Positions 46,217 through 57,766 of a DNA stretch of 64,000 nt are shown piece after piece. Within the stretch, counting starts at the first letter, position 1; the number at the start of each line of letters is the position of its first letter. The notes under the pieces are model-generated. The model saw nothing but the letters and a program-made list of their open reading frames with translations, was not told where the DNA came from and did not search any database. The stretch lies in the NCBI GenBank assembly GCA_014529385.2, contig CM043948.1, positions 22,529,451 to 22,593,450 on the forward strand, written 5' to 3'. The translations under genes were made by a program, and so were the position numbers. The stretch is from Adiantum capillus-veneris. Taxonomy: Eukaryota > Streptophyta > Polypodiopsida > Polypodiales > Pteridaceae.

Positions 46217-47539
46217 AAGCTCCCAATCACTCAGACAACCAAATATGGCACCTTGCCTTTTCAAAAGGGTAACTCTTCCTTCTCAAACTTGAACTTGCTT
46301 TCTTTATGTCCAACTCAACATCATTTACACACACACACACACACATATATATATACACATATATGTATGTATGTATGTATCTGTGACCTCTCACAACAAC
46401 CCTAGTTTAGAGGCAACACCTTAATGATGGGAATGCTTAGTGACGGCATTTTGAAGGACCACTACCCCATATGCTATCATTAGTTTGGCACTCTCGAAGT
46501 ATAGCACGTGTTGTCGGCATTGAAAACAAGTGTACCGTTCCTACCTCATCTTTCGGGCACTCTGCAAACCAAGTGAAACCACTATCAACAATCCCTGAGG
46601 GGGGCTCACCCTTCATGTACTATATAGTCTCCCCCCCAAATCCCCCAATCCTTGTTTGTCCCCATCCACAAGTTCCTTTGATTGATTGCTTTTTGCTTGT
46701 GAATCCATGGGCCCTTTCCTTCCCCTATATTCCTTCCCAAGATGAGGGAAACCTCTCATTGTATTATATTACATGCCCACTGCCCACAGGTCCACAAGTT
46801 TCGTCTCACACTTTTTCTTGTGGAATGTGACATGGGCTAACAAGAATTACGAAAGTGATTCAAACACACCATGTGAAGTATATTTATTGAATCAATCTCG
46901 CCAAGATGTGTCATTGCTAGCTTTTCCTATGTCTCAATTGTGCTTTAGAAAGTAATGGTCTTTTCAACATGGTACTGCTTTGGGACCATAGTTATACGTG
47001 TAAAATGTGTTCTTCCCAGCAAATGATTGGTCATTTTTAATTGCCTAATATAAGCTCTCTATGATTACTTTGTTGTTGATTGCATTAATGTCAAAGCCTT
47101 CTAAAGTTGCTTTACTCAAGTGGGACCAAAGCTTCATGGAAGGGCTAAGTTGCCCAAGGTCTATATGATCAATCATCAAGTGAGAGGATTAATGTGACAA
47201 CCTCTATGATATTTTTTTATATTTTTTTATTTGCAAAACTCACAATGGTGAGTGGAAAGTATAAAGAACATCAGAAATATACACCAACCTCGAGCTCAGA
47301 CCGACCCTTGAGGGTCAAAGGATTACAAGTTTTCTGCTTGACAGAGAGACCACAACTACTCCTAAGCTTTACTTATTACAAGATGTCATGTATTGTTCTA
47401 GAGCAGTCCTCTGAGGCTTGTTTGCCTCCAATCATGTGGATCGTCACTCTGCTCTCTTGTATGATTTCACAAAAGCTTGCCACAGTCAGATTCCCCGTAA
47501 ACACGCGGTGGTTCCTTGCTTGCTCAATATGGTGAAAGA
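46217..47539. other. Non-coding 3' flank of the FAF-like gene
   Basis: Contains an AC/TA/GTAT compound microsatellite at about 46327-46380 and no supported gene. T-rich sequence at 47208-47232 may be the poly(A) end of the LINE to its right, read on the minus strand. Confidence 0.4.
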
Positions 47540-47551
47540 AGTAGTACCTGA

Positions 47552-47944
47552 TTATCTGAGTGTAGACAAGAAGAGCAGGACTTCCCAACCTGTTACTACC
47601 AAAGAACAGATCATTCCCAAGAACTTAATTTTCCATGTCCTTTGAATCCACTTGCATATTTTCCCAGCCATGCCACTGATTGCCTGGCATCCCATGAAAA
47701 GGTGGGCTAGGTCTTCACTAGCTATTCTGCACCCCGAGCAACAATCGGACCCGATTCCTCTTTCTTGTATCTTCACGCCCGTCGATAGAGCACCCCACAT
47801 CATTTCCACAAAAATATCTTCATATAATGAGGCCACCTTGGCTTCCAAATGTTCTCCATGACTCCCTCCCACCGTTTTTCCGTCCAGTGCCTCTTCCATA
47901 ATTTGTTGAGGGGCTACACCAATTAGCCTCTTGCATTGATACAT
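47552..47944 (-). pseudogene. LINE zf-RVT (zinc-binding RT tail)
   Basis: The frame has MMWGALSTGVKIQERGIGS, then CCSGCRIASEDLAHLFMGC, matching the CX2C...HXXXC zinc-binding pattern at the end of plant LINE pol (LFxxC type), followed by a Trp-rich stretch. Confidence 0.75.
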
Positions 47945-47996
47945 GGTAAATGCCTTTAGAATGTGGTTTTCAAAAGAGGCTACTCATGGACCATCT

Positions 47997-48890
47997 CTAA
48001 GCGTCCCATTCAAAGTTGGATTCACAAATTGGCATCACCACCTTATCAAGCTCTTTCATCACCCTGTAGACTAGTAAGATCTCAAAGCCATTCAGTTGAA
48101 ATTGGGTGGCTAAAGAGTCAACGTTTTCAGCACTCCCTGTTGCCATCCCAGAATTGCTCAAGTCGAACGAGCCCCTTATATTCCTGGCCATTTCTATCCA
48201 ATAGGGGCTTTGTGGCGGCCCCAATATTTAAGAGAGCCAAGGGGACCAGTGCAAAATGGAGTTCTTAAAATATCTGGTTGCTCCCTTCCCTAATAAAACC
48301 TAAGCTGCACTTTTTCACTTCCTCATCAGCTCCCTTGAGAGTCCACTAGATCTAAGATAATACCACTTTGGGGCAAGACGTTTGTCGTGCATCACAACCC
48401 CCTTCCACTTTCCCCCTTTCGATCCCAGTTTTATTGCATCAAGCATTTCCTTGGTCATGATAGCCCAAGCTTGGTCTTGTTTAGCCAATGAGACCATAAA
48501 TTTGGCACAAAGGGCCTCAGCATGGGATACAGGGTTAAGAAAGCCGGGCCCTCCTTGGTCTACCGGGCGAGCAACTACCTCCAATCTAGCCCACTGGCAT
48601 GGCCGGGAGGTTTTCGTGTTGTACTTCCAAAGAAACCTTTTCACTGGTTTTAAGAATTATTTCCAGTTACACTTAGCCATCTTGAGCACGGGGCTAAAGA
48701 AAGCAATATACTGGATCATAAAAGCATTAATCACTCTTATCCGGCTTTGGAACGGGAGGAGAACAAACTCCCATCTTCTCATTTTTTAGATTATTTTTTC
48801 AAGGACCCGTTGAAATCTTTGCCTGTGGGTTACGTCCACCCCTACGGGGGCTCCCAGGTGTCTGAATACACTCCCTTTTGAGATTAGAGA
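47997..48890 (-). pseudogene. LINE reverse transcriptase, C-terminal part
   Basis: The frames 48315-48644 and 47997-48224 plus linking pieces contain RRFLWKY-type, CQWARLEVVARPVDQGGPGF (the WxxVxxPKxxGGLG counterpart) and KEMLDAIKLGSKGGKW. In-frame stops lie near 48786 and 48235. Confidence 0.7.
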
Positions 48891-48895
48891 AATTA

Positions 48896-50779
48896 TGTGT
48901 GCCCCTTATTTCTTTTATGCTCTGTCCAACTAAAAGAGAATGTCAACCAAAAAAAAAAACTTACTCTGAGAAACAATTAAATTACATCCTATGGATCGAT
49001 TGCGGGACTAAAGTAGTAAATAGGTAAGAACAAACTACCTTCATGAATTCCCTTCACAAACATTGGTTTCTTGACACTATTCTGCATATGTCTCATTTCA
49101 TTGAGCTTGAAAGGCATTTTAGTGCATTCATTTTGGGACATTGGTATTTCCAAATCTTGGTTATGTTAGCCAATTTGACCAGGTGTGTAGAAGTGAAACA
49201 CGTCGCCACATTCTTTGCCAAAGTCAAAAATGTATATGCTGCATAAGGCAAATGGTGAAATATGTTGCCACATGCTCTAACAAATTCAAATGTATATGGT
49301 TGCATAAAGTAGATGGTGCCCAAGTCGTGACCTTCCTTAAGCACCTTACGCAATGGGTATCCTCTAAAACATGGAGGAATCTTTCGACTCGTATACGTTC
49401 ACAAGAGATGTCTAATGCTAGTGAGAGATCCCATCCCTAGGGGTCTATGAAAAAAAACATACAATTTATTTATATATTTTAACACAATATAAAATATGTC
49501 AAACTGTGGAAGCACAGATAGAGGAGGAAAGTCTCTCGACCAACATATCATGGAGTTTAAGCAATGAGCTAAACTACATCCAGAGGTACCTAGCGACAGT
49601 ACTACCATTGAATGTGTATGCATGAAAGAGAACTCAGAATCACAAGTAGAGGGTGAATCAATGTATATGCCTTTTCTTGCCACCGGAAGGAAAACAAGAG
49701 TGAGAGAATAGTCGAGGGTGAAATAGAGTACATGCACAAATGGACACAAGAGAACACATGAGAGAATTTCAATGCCCCAATCAGAATGAGAACAAGCATG
49801 ACTTATGAATTATGATATCACAAATAAATAAAGCATAACTTGTAACGCGATAAATAATATCATGAGAGAATTGGTCGCTATGTGGGATCAACAAGTCCAC
49901 CCATCCAGCCGCTCCCACTATGAATAGAGAGGATCTCGCTTCGCATGGAGCGAGCCAAAAACCTATGTCCTATGACACATTGTGGATGAGGTTTCTTTGC
50001 CTCCCCCCATGAGCCAAAGCCTTGCAAGGATTCCAAAATACTTGCGGTGGTGGGAAATCAACACCAACTAACCAAGTTTATAGGCTATGCTAATTCGGTG
50101 CTACGCTAGGTGCCAAGTCAGACCTCTCAAACATTTTCCAGTCGTAGAATCTACGGACGTTATTTCAAGTTGAGTGAGCAGTACAAATCCATTTGATTCC
50201 TAACATAACCAATCCCTCTATCATGAACACAATAGAGCCGACCCTCATAGGCCTCTCCTTTATTGATGTATAGTGTTGCATATCAACATAAGCAACCATA
50301 TGCATCAAATAGTTTGTTCCAAGACAATCAATCAGATTGAGTTTGTACCCTTAATTATATGTATGTCTCACAGATCATAGCATGAAATATATCTCATCTA
50401 TCATCAACCATATTTCTAACCATAAACCATCATACAATTGTATCTCACATACAATCATGCCCCGTCACTCACATCACATATGGGCGTATCCCACCCCTAT
50501 TTGGGTGATGCGCAACCATTTATACAAAATCGCTTCAGTACAACATATGGTTGCAAGAATTTTCACAACGTAGGTGAAGTAGAGAGAGAAAGAAAGGGAT
50601 ATGGAGTAGAAAGCTTCTCACCATCATTTGTGGTTTGATCATAGATTTCAAAATGCTTCTTGCTTTATGGCAAGACAGCAAAATGGAGTGCTACGTAGAG
50701 GTTACTTAACAAAGGTGCGGATGAAGAGCATTATCACCATGAAAAGATTCTTCTTATCACTTGCCAAGAAGGTGGCAAG
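48896..50779. other. Non-coding interval
   Basis: No gene supported. Minor internal duplication around 49195-49310 (TGTTGCCACAT... TGTATATG.TGCATAA). Confidence 0.4.
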
Positions 50780-51820
50780 TGAAGGAGTTCTCGCACGACG
50801 ATATGGTGAACTCACTCTACTGTAATGTGTAGAGCATAGTGAGTTCTTATTAGGTTTTCACAAAAGGATATGTGTACATACGTGGCGGCTCGCCCACTTA
50901 CCTGGGCGACCACATTGGGCTTTATACCCCAACAACCTCCCACTTAAAGTCCAATGTGGTACTTTAAGTGTGAGAGAAGCTACTATACAAGCTAATATAC
51001 AAGAGATGGAGAGAAGTGATGTACTACCCTACACCTAACTGCTTGCGAAAATGCGCAAAGCTCTCTGAGGGAAGTCCTTTTGTAAGTAGATCAATAGGAT
51101 TTTCTGTGGTGTGAACTTTGACAAGCTGAAGTTGCTTATCCTCGAGCATTTCCCTGATGAAATGATACTTCACATCCACATGCTTTGTCTTTGAGTGATA
51201 AACTCGATTGCGAGCCAATTGTATAGCACTTTGACTATCACAATATAACACAGGCATCTCTTCTTTCATTCCCAAATCTATTACTAGTCAATTAAGCCAA
51301 ATTGATTCTTTGCATGCCTCTGATGCTGCAACATATTCAGCCTCTGTAGTAGACTGAGTAACACAATCTTGTAATCTAGAACGCCATGATACTGCTCCAC
51401 CAGCCAATGTAAAGACATACCCTGACGTAGACCTTCGGTTGTCTAAGTCACCTGCATAATCTGAGTCTGTAAAACCCTTTACACTTAGCTCCTGACTCCC
51501 ATAGCATATACGCATACTCTTTGTAGCTTTCAGGTATCTCAATATTCCTTTCACTGCCTCCCAATGTTTCTTGTCTGGGTTTGACATGTATCGACTTACT
51601 ACTCCCACTGCAAATGCAATGTCTGGGCGAGTAGCAATCATTGCATACATCAAACTACCCACTGCAGACGCATATGGAATCTTATCCATTTCAGCCTGTT
51701 CTTCCTCAGACACAGGACAATCTTGTTTGCTAAGTTTCACATATGGTGGCAATGGAACACTCAGTGCCTTTCCCTTCTCCATATTGAAACGTTGCAAAAC
51801 CTTGTCAATATACTATGTGC
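50780..51820 (-). mobile_element. Copia C fragment: LTR plus RNase H end
   Basis: Nearly identical over about 1 kb to 54453-55520. The LTR part (about 50780-50941) lacks roughly 35 bp near its end relative to the full copy. The coding part (51024-51797) is the RT/RNase H end (FTDSDYAGDLDNRRSTSGY, TEAEYVAASEACK, YCDSQSAIQLARN). One nonsense change (CGA to TGA, near 51287) splits it. Similarity stops abruptly near 51820, so it is a truncated copy or recombination product. Confidence 0.85.
51024..51797 (-). pseudogene. Copia C RT end and RNase H, truncated copy
   Basis: Residues from QRFNMEKGKALSVPLP to the LTR-proximal end are kept, including the RNase H acids in TDSDYAG, TEAEY and CDSQSA. A stop replaces Arg in IWLNRLV. 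The N-terminal four-fifths of the polyprotein are absent. Confidence 0.85.
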
Positions 51821-53030
51821 ATGATTTGATGTTCTAACGTGTGTAAATGTTGCAATGAAATTAGCTCGAGACAATTTCTAGTTCTCCTCTAAAGAATCCT
51901 CTTAAGGAAAAACTCCCTTTCATAATCTATTTCCATTGTGATTAAAAGAAAATACTAGATTCTCTGATAGCTTTTGTTTACACAGTCATGAACTTTGTTT
52001 TGGAGAATGGACCTCCATTTTTTCTCTGACATGCTACAAAAATTTTGAGCCTTATTTGACTAAGTTCATGCGGATTGTTATGAATGATTTCTCTGTAGTT
52101 AGCAATTGCATGATCATTTGGAGCATCTGAGAAAATGTTTCAAAGATCTAGAGAGTTTAGGATATCCCTTAAGCCATTCAAAAATGTGCTATTATAGTGA
52201 AAAGGGGTAAAGTCTTGAAGCATACTATTTCTTCAGAGGCTATGTTAGTGAATGTAGAGAAAATTGCAATTATAAAAATTCTTCAGTTCCTTGCAACTAG
52301 TACCACGCTCAACATAGTGTGGTATGTATTGAATATCCTCTCCAAATATACATACTTGCACACATCAAATGTAGAAAGGACAAGAATATACAAGAAGAAG
52401 AATAAGATAGAGGCACAATTGCAATTTTTGTATTCATCAGTGATTTCAAACTCTGATAAAATGCAAGACATGTGCACCCCTTTACATAGTGACTCTATTG
52501 AATTGGCACCCTAACTACTCTAGTCGCTCATATCTATCGCTTAGGGTATATGAAACTTAAAGACACCCCACATTCAAACACTATGCAATCAAAATTCATA
52601 GTCCACACTGGTAACATTTGGCACGCACGATGGACTGTGCGAACCCACAATACAATGCATTTTCCTTGAATAGAGAACATAGCTTTCGTTGACATTATTC
52701 TGGCTTGACATTAGCCCAAATTTGCAAATTAGATGTTTGATGCTCTCCAAACCTTCCCACGAAGTGTAGCCCCCATCCCTATTTGCAATAGAATGTAACC
52801 ACTTAAGGGTTGGGTACCAATGACCATTACAACTACATTGAGCAATTAGTGATCTTCCCCATCCAAAATAGGGGGAATCACCATATCAATTCTTCCCTCA
52901 TGTGCTATTTTTACTTCACTTGTGACATCTAAAAGAGGATTTTGTAAGCTTGCGTGTCCCCCACTAGGATACCCCCATAAACACTTTGGTATATTTCATT
53001 AGGTTTTTCTTCTAGCGGAGGATGATCCTC
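51821..53030. other. Non-coding interval
   Basis: No gene supported. The overlapping frames at 52197-52514 are opposite-strand contradictions with no motif. Confidence 0.4.
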
Positions 53031-54200
53031 ATGTCTAGCTAGCTAGGATGTAGTTTAAAGGACCGCCGACCAAAATTCCTGCTTCCATATTACATGTTTG
53101 TACAATTACATTGATATGCATCGGCCACAACATTGGAAAGAGAATCCTATTAGGATGTAACTTTGACAACATTCTATCCAATTCAATACAGTAGGGGGGC
53201 AATGGAGGGGTGTCCAATTAAATCGGCCCAGAAAGCCACTTGCTATAGATCCCAAGAGTGAGATCCAAAAACACTAAACCAGTGTTTTTCCTTTATTTTC
53301 TAGACATCACAAGCCTGAAGCATCTCTTTCAAATTTGCCACCACTAAAACAAGTGCAGGCCTTGCGCTTAATTAATCAGCACTTTTACCAACTTTTTCCA
53401 ACTTGATTGTACATTGCACCATTGGAAAGGGCTTCTATGATTCCCGAATCGCTTCCTTCTAGGTCTCAATATTATGATTCCGATTGGTGGTGAAAATTGG
53501 GCAGCTCATTCATTGGAATCACTACATCTCCTTCTGTCAAGCCAATTAGATTTTCCAATGCACTAGTTGTCCGATGATGCACTAATTCTTCTTCGATACT
53601 CTCCAGAAACTTTTTGTGGATTTCCATTGTCGCTTGTGTTGTTGCCTCCATGGCCACTATCCAACCATTTAATAGATTGTTTTCTTCTTCCAATTGAGCC
53701 ATGAATGACAACTGATGACACACATGTCTTTTCTGCCTCTACAAGACCACAAGCTACATCTTCAAAAATTATATTTGCTTCTCATCCTTTGAATCCACTC
53801 TACCACTCGATTAACAAAGCCATCTGACTTGAATACTTTGCACACCATCGTAGATATGTACTCTTCTACATATATCCTTCTAATAAAGACAAAACCAATT
53901 CTGGATTTGCTGATTCCTCTACCTACTCTTTTGAAATGCCCTCTGGGACCTTTTCAATTTTTCCGGCAGTGCACTTTCCAACTCACCTTGTTGATTTTTC
54001 ACTTGATCTTCAATAGGGGGAACTTGATGAGCTTCTAGTAGCGGGGGTTGCCTTTGCAACTTTGGCCCCATTGACTGGAGCCATGAAGAGATTGCATACA
54101 AAATTGCCAATGCAACAGTGCCTCCAACACCTTCTTCCATGGGTTGTTTTTCCTTATCTTGAGGGGTGACTAGGTTGGGGGATTTAGAAGTGGACCTTGA
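53031..54200 (-). pseudogene. Possible decayed ORF with coiled-coil segment, origin unknown
   Basis: On the minus strand a proline/glutamine-rich piece (54140-53919, LQRQPPLLEAHQVPPIEDQV) is followed by a helical piece (53723-53472, LEEENNLLNGWIVAMEA...HKKFLESIEEELVHHRT). Both look protein-like but are separated by stops. A retrotransposon gag is possible, but no zinc knuckle or other diagnostic motif is present. Confidence 0.25.
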
Positions 54201-54263
54201 GTTGTCTACATAGCATGAAGGACTTGACGAGGCCGCATCAATCCATCAAGACTCAGCTTGTAC

Positions 54264-54452
54264 TGTCATAAAATCTAATATCTAACCAACCCAAATGATT
54301 TTCTCATATTAAACAGGTCATTTAATGTGGGAGAATAAACAGGAACAAGGGTTAAGATATAGACATGTGCTTATAGATCTATCTCAACCTGGGGCCAATG
54401 GTGAAGGGGCCCAGATGAGAGATGGTCTATCAAAGAGCAAGGCTAAGCAATG
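54264..54452. repeat. Direct repeat, left copy (flanks copia C)
   Basis: TGTCATAAAATCTAATATCTAACC... to GGCTAAGCAATG matches 60347-60535 at roughly nine of ten positions. The copia C LTR begins directly after it. Confidence 0.8.
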
Positions 54453-54641
54453 TGAAGGAGTACGAGCAGAAGTGCGACGCGAGAGAGAGTGCAAGAAGAA
54501 GAGCACGACGATATGGTGAACTCGCTCTACTGTAATGTGTAGAGCATAGTGAGTTCTTATTAGGTTTTTACAAAAGAATATGTGTACATACCTGGCGGCC
54601 CGCCCACTTACCTGGGCGACCACATTGGGCTTTATACCCCA
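54453..54641 (-). repeat. 3' LTR of copia C
   Basis: On the coding strand TGGGGTATAAAGCCC...CCTTCA. The TATA box (GTATAAAG) lies only about five bases inside the LTR start, so U3 is extremely short. A near-perfect hairpin (54518-54556, arms GAACTC.C.CTAC) sits mid-LTR and is kept in all three LTR copies in the window. Confidence 0.88.
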
Positions 54642-54656
54642 ACAACCTCCCACTTA
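54642..54656 (-). other. Polypurine tract of copia C
   Basis: On the coding strand AAGTGGGAGGTTGT precedes the LTR start TGGGG. Confidence 0.65.
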
Positions 54657-54733
54657 AAGTCCAATGTGGTACTTTAAGTGTGAGAGAAGCTACTATACAA
54701 GCTAATATACAAGAGATGTAGAGAAGTGATGTA

Positions 54734-57700
54734 CTACCCTACACCGAACTGCTTGCGAAAATGCGCAAAGATCTCTGAGGGAAGTCCTTTTGTAAGTAGA
54801 TCAACAGGATTTTCTGTGGTGTGAACTTTGACAAGCTGAAGTTGCTTATCCTCGAGCATTTCCCTGATGAAATGATACTTCACATCCACATGCTTTGTCT
54901 TTGAGTGATAAACTCGATTGCGAGCCAATTGTATAGCACTTTGACTATCACAATATAACACAGGCATCTCTTCTTTCATTCCCAAATCTATTACTAGTCG
55001 ATTAAGCCAAATTGATTCTTTGCATGCCTCTGATGCTGCAACATATTCAGCCTCTGTAGTAGACTGAGTAACACAATCTTGTAATCTAGAACGCCATGAT
55101 ACTGCTCCACCAGCCAATGTAAAGACATACCCTGACGTAGACCTTCGGTTGTCTAAGTCACCTGCATAATCTGAGTCTGTAAAACCCTTTACACTTAGCT
55201 CCTGACTCCCATAGCATATACGCATACTCTTTGTAGCTTTCAGGTATCTCAATATTCCTTTCACTGCCTCCCAATGTTTCTTGCCTGGGTTTGACATGTA
55301 TCGACTTACTACTCCCACTGCAAATGCAATGTCTGGGCGAGTAGCAATCATTGCATACATCAAACTACCCACTGCAGACGCATATGGAATCTTATCCATT
55401 TCAGCCTGTTCTTCCTCAGACACAGGACAATCTTGTTTGCTAAGTTTCACATATGGTGGCAATGGAACACTCAGTGCCTTTCCCTTCTCCATATTGAAAC
55501 GTTGCAAAACCTTGTCAATATACTCTGTTTGAGATAACCAAATCAACTTCTTTGATCTGTCTCTCTCAATGCACATACCAAGTATATGACTTGCCTCACC
55601 CATGCCTTTCACGTCAAACGATTTTGCCATCTTTGACTTCAAAGCTGAAATTTCTTCCAAGTGCTTGCCAGCAATCAACATGTCATCCACATACAAAATA
55701 AGGATCAGCCAACTGCCATCCTTAGCCTTCTTTGTATATAGACAGTGATCGAACTCACAACGTTTGTAGCCTTGAGAAAGCATAAACTTGTGGAATTTAT
55801 GGTACCATGCCCTCGGTGATTGTTTTAAGCCATAAAGACTCTTTAACAACTGGCATACCCAATCTTCCTTGCCTTTCTCAACAAACCCTTCTGGCTGCTG
55901 CATGTAAATTTCCACATCTAAATCACCATGCAAGAACATTGTCTTGACATCCATTTGGTGCAACACCAAATCTAATATGGCAACCAATGCAAGAAAGCAT
56001 CTCAATGTAGTCATCTTGACCACCGGAGAGAAGACTTCATCAAAGTCAATGCCTTGTTCTTGCTTAAAGCCCTTGGCAACAAGCCTTGCTTTGTACTTTG
56101 GCTGACTATCATGAGCGGTGATCTTATACCTGTAAACCCATTTACAAGGTAGAGCCTTTTTGCCCTGTGCTAATTTAACTAGCTTCCATGTCTTGTTTTT
56201 ATGCAGAGCTGTCATCTCTGACTGCATAGCCAATTGCCAATTCCCGGAGTCCTTCATTTGCACTGCTTCCTTGTAACATGAAGGCTCATTGCAATTAGTC
56301 AACATGACATAGTTCATAGATGGAACAAACCTATCAGGAGGTCGCGTGACACGTCCAGATCTACGCACAATAGGTGGCTCAGGCTCAGCCACAACGTGTG
56401 GTTCCACTCTATCTTGTCCTTGCTCCTCTTGAGCCTTGACATTTTGTCTTGCACGTGCAGGTCCATCTTCTTGGAAGACAACTCTTCTAATCTCCCCAAC
56501 CCTCTCTGGTTTAGAATGATATTTGGATTCATTAAAGTGAACATCATTGCTGCGGACAACCTTTCTGGATTCGGGATCCCAAAGTCTGTACCCCATCTCA
56601 CCAGAATTACCATAGACTAGAAGGATGCACTTTCTACTCTTTGGCTCAAGTTTGTTCCTAAATTCCTTTTGAACGTGAGTATATGCCTCACAGCCAAAGA
56701 CTCTGAGATGCTTGTATGAGGGCATTTTGCCTGACCATACCGTCTCTGGCACTGAATCCTTCTGCAAAACCTTGCTAGGAGATCTATTTACAAGATGAAC
56801 AGAGGTTGATACAGCTTGAGCCCAAAACCCATTTGGCAGCTGTGCATTAGACAACATACTTCTGACCTTCAATTGTATGGTCCTATTCATCCTCTCAGCA
56901 ACACCATTTTGAGGAGGGTTGTAAGGAGCAGTAAGTTCACGTTTTATACCTTTTGACTCACAAAAGTCCTGAAAGGCCTTTGAAACATACTCTCCACCAT
57001 TGTCAATGCGTAAGCATTTAAGCTTCTTGCCACTCTGATTCTCCACAAGTGTCACAAACGTTTTGAAAATACTAAAGGCTTCATCCTTGTGCTTCAGAAA
57101 GTAAACCCATACTTTCCTCGAGTAATCATCTATAAATGTCATAAAGTAAGAAGCTCCCCCTAGAGATAGGTTAGGCATAGGTCCACACAAATCACTATGA
57201 ACAAGTGCCAAATGTGTATCTCTTCTATTGCTTCTATGCTTATGTGGCTGCTGTGTTTGCTTACCATACAGACAATGTTCACAGAATTCAAAATCATTAA
57301 ATGAAAAGCCAGGCAAATAACCAGAACGAGACAAGATTTCCATTCCCTTCTTGGACATATGTCCTAACCGGCTATGCCACAAAGAAACGTTCGGCTCGTT
57401 GGTTACATTGATTACATTTTTAGAGACATTTGATACATAAATCATGTAAAGTCCTCCAGACTTTACTCCATGTGCTACTGTCATAGAACCCTTGGATATC
57501 TTCCACATGTTCTGTCCAAAAGTGGTGACGTAGCCAGCATCATCAAGTAAACATGTGCTGATCAAGCTCTTTGTAATTGCGGGAACATGTCTCACATTCT
57601 TCAGCGTGAAAGAAGAGCCATTCTGAAACTTCAATTGAACATCTCCAACACCTAAGATCTCACATGTCTGCCCATTGCCTAGCCGAACATGATCTTTAGT

Positions 57701-57766
57701 GGTCACATAAGAGGTAAACCACTCCTTGTTTGGAGACACATGAAGTGATGCCCCTGAGTCTATAAT
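54734..57766 (-). CDS. Copia C pol (protease-integrase-RT-RNase H)
   Basis: The frame runs without a stop from the codon after the TAG at 57767 to 54734. Protease begins at once with IIDSGASLHVS (DSG catalytic loop). Counting from codon 57739: GAG-pre-integrase LWHSRLGHM about 120-128 with CEHCLYGK; integrase D183 (HSDLCGP), D246 (RIDNGGEY) and E282 (NGVAERMN); RT with [31 protein letters not shown] and ILYVDDMLIAG; RNase H with FTDSDYAG, TEAEYVAA and CDSQSAIQ. All catalytic groups I can check are present, so the enzyme set looks functional if expressed. There is no canonical ATG at the true start, because the natural start is in gag. It would make cDNA in Gag particles and integrate it. Confidence 0.88.
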   Translation of the reverse strand: MIDSGASLHVSPNKEWFTSYVTTKDHVRLGNGQTCEILGVGDVQLKFQNGSSFTLKNVRHVPAITKSLISTCLLDDAGYVTTFGQNMWKISKGSMTVAHGVKSGGLYMIYVSNVSKNVINVTNEPNVSLWHSRLGHMSKKGMEILSRSGYLPGFSFNDFEFCEHCLYGKQTQQPHKHRSNRRDTHLALVHSDLCGPMPNLSLGGASYFMTFIDDYSRKVWVYFLKHKDEAFSIFKTFVTLVENQSGKKLKCLRIDNGGEYVSKAFQDFCESKGIKRELTAPYNPPQNGVAERMNRTIQLKVRSMLSNAQLPNGFWAQAVSTSVHLVNRSPSKVLQKDSVPETVWSGKMPSYKHLRVFGCEAYTHVQKEFRNKLEPKSRKCILLVYGNSGEMGYRLWDPESRKVVRSNDVHFNESKYHSKPERVGEIRRVVFQEDGPARARQNVKAQEEQGQDRVEPHVVAEPEPPIVRRSGRVTRPPDRFVPSMNYVMLTNCNEPSCYKEAVQMKDSGNWQLAMQSEMTALHKNKTWKLVKLAQGKKALPCKWVYRYKITAHDSQPKYKARLVAKGFKQEQGIDFDEVFSPVVKMTTLRCFLALVAILDLVLHQMDVKTMFLHGDLDVEIYMQQPEGFVEKGKEDWVCQLLKSLYGLKQSPRAWYHKFHKFMLSQGYKRCEFDHCLYTKKAKDGSWLILILYVDDMLIAGKHLEEISALKSKMAKSFDVKGMGEASHILGMCIERDRSKKLIWLSQTEYIDKVLQRFNMEKGKALSVPLPPYVKLSKQDCPVSEEEQAEMDKIPYASAVGSLMYAMIATRPDIAFAVGVVSRYMSNPGKKHWEAVKGILRYLKATKSMRICYGSQELSVKGFTDSDYAGDLDNRRSTSGYVFTLAGGAVSWRSRLQDCVTQSTTEAEYVAASEACKESIWLNRLVIDLGMKEEMPVLYCDSQSAIQLARNRVYHSKTKHVDVKYHFIREMLEDKQLQLVKVHTTENPVDLLTKGLPSEIFAHFRKQFGVG

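Larger units (their letters stand above)
47208..48895 (-). mobile_element. 5'-truncated LINE (L1-type) relic
   Basis: Read on the minus strand from 48895, the order is VFRHLGAPVGVDVTHRQRFQ and VLEKII-KMRRWEFVLLPFQS (about 48880-48730), then IRVINAFMIQYIAFFSP. Next come RFLWKYNT and DQGGPGFLNPVSHAEAL (48640-48530), and last the zinc-binding C terminus. This is the C-terminal third of plant L1 reverse transcriptase and its zf-RVT tail. ORF1, the endonuclease and the RT active site are absent, as expected for 5' truncation during target-primed insertion. Confidence 0.8.
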
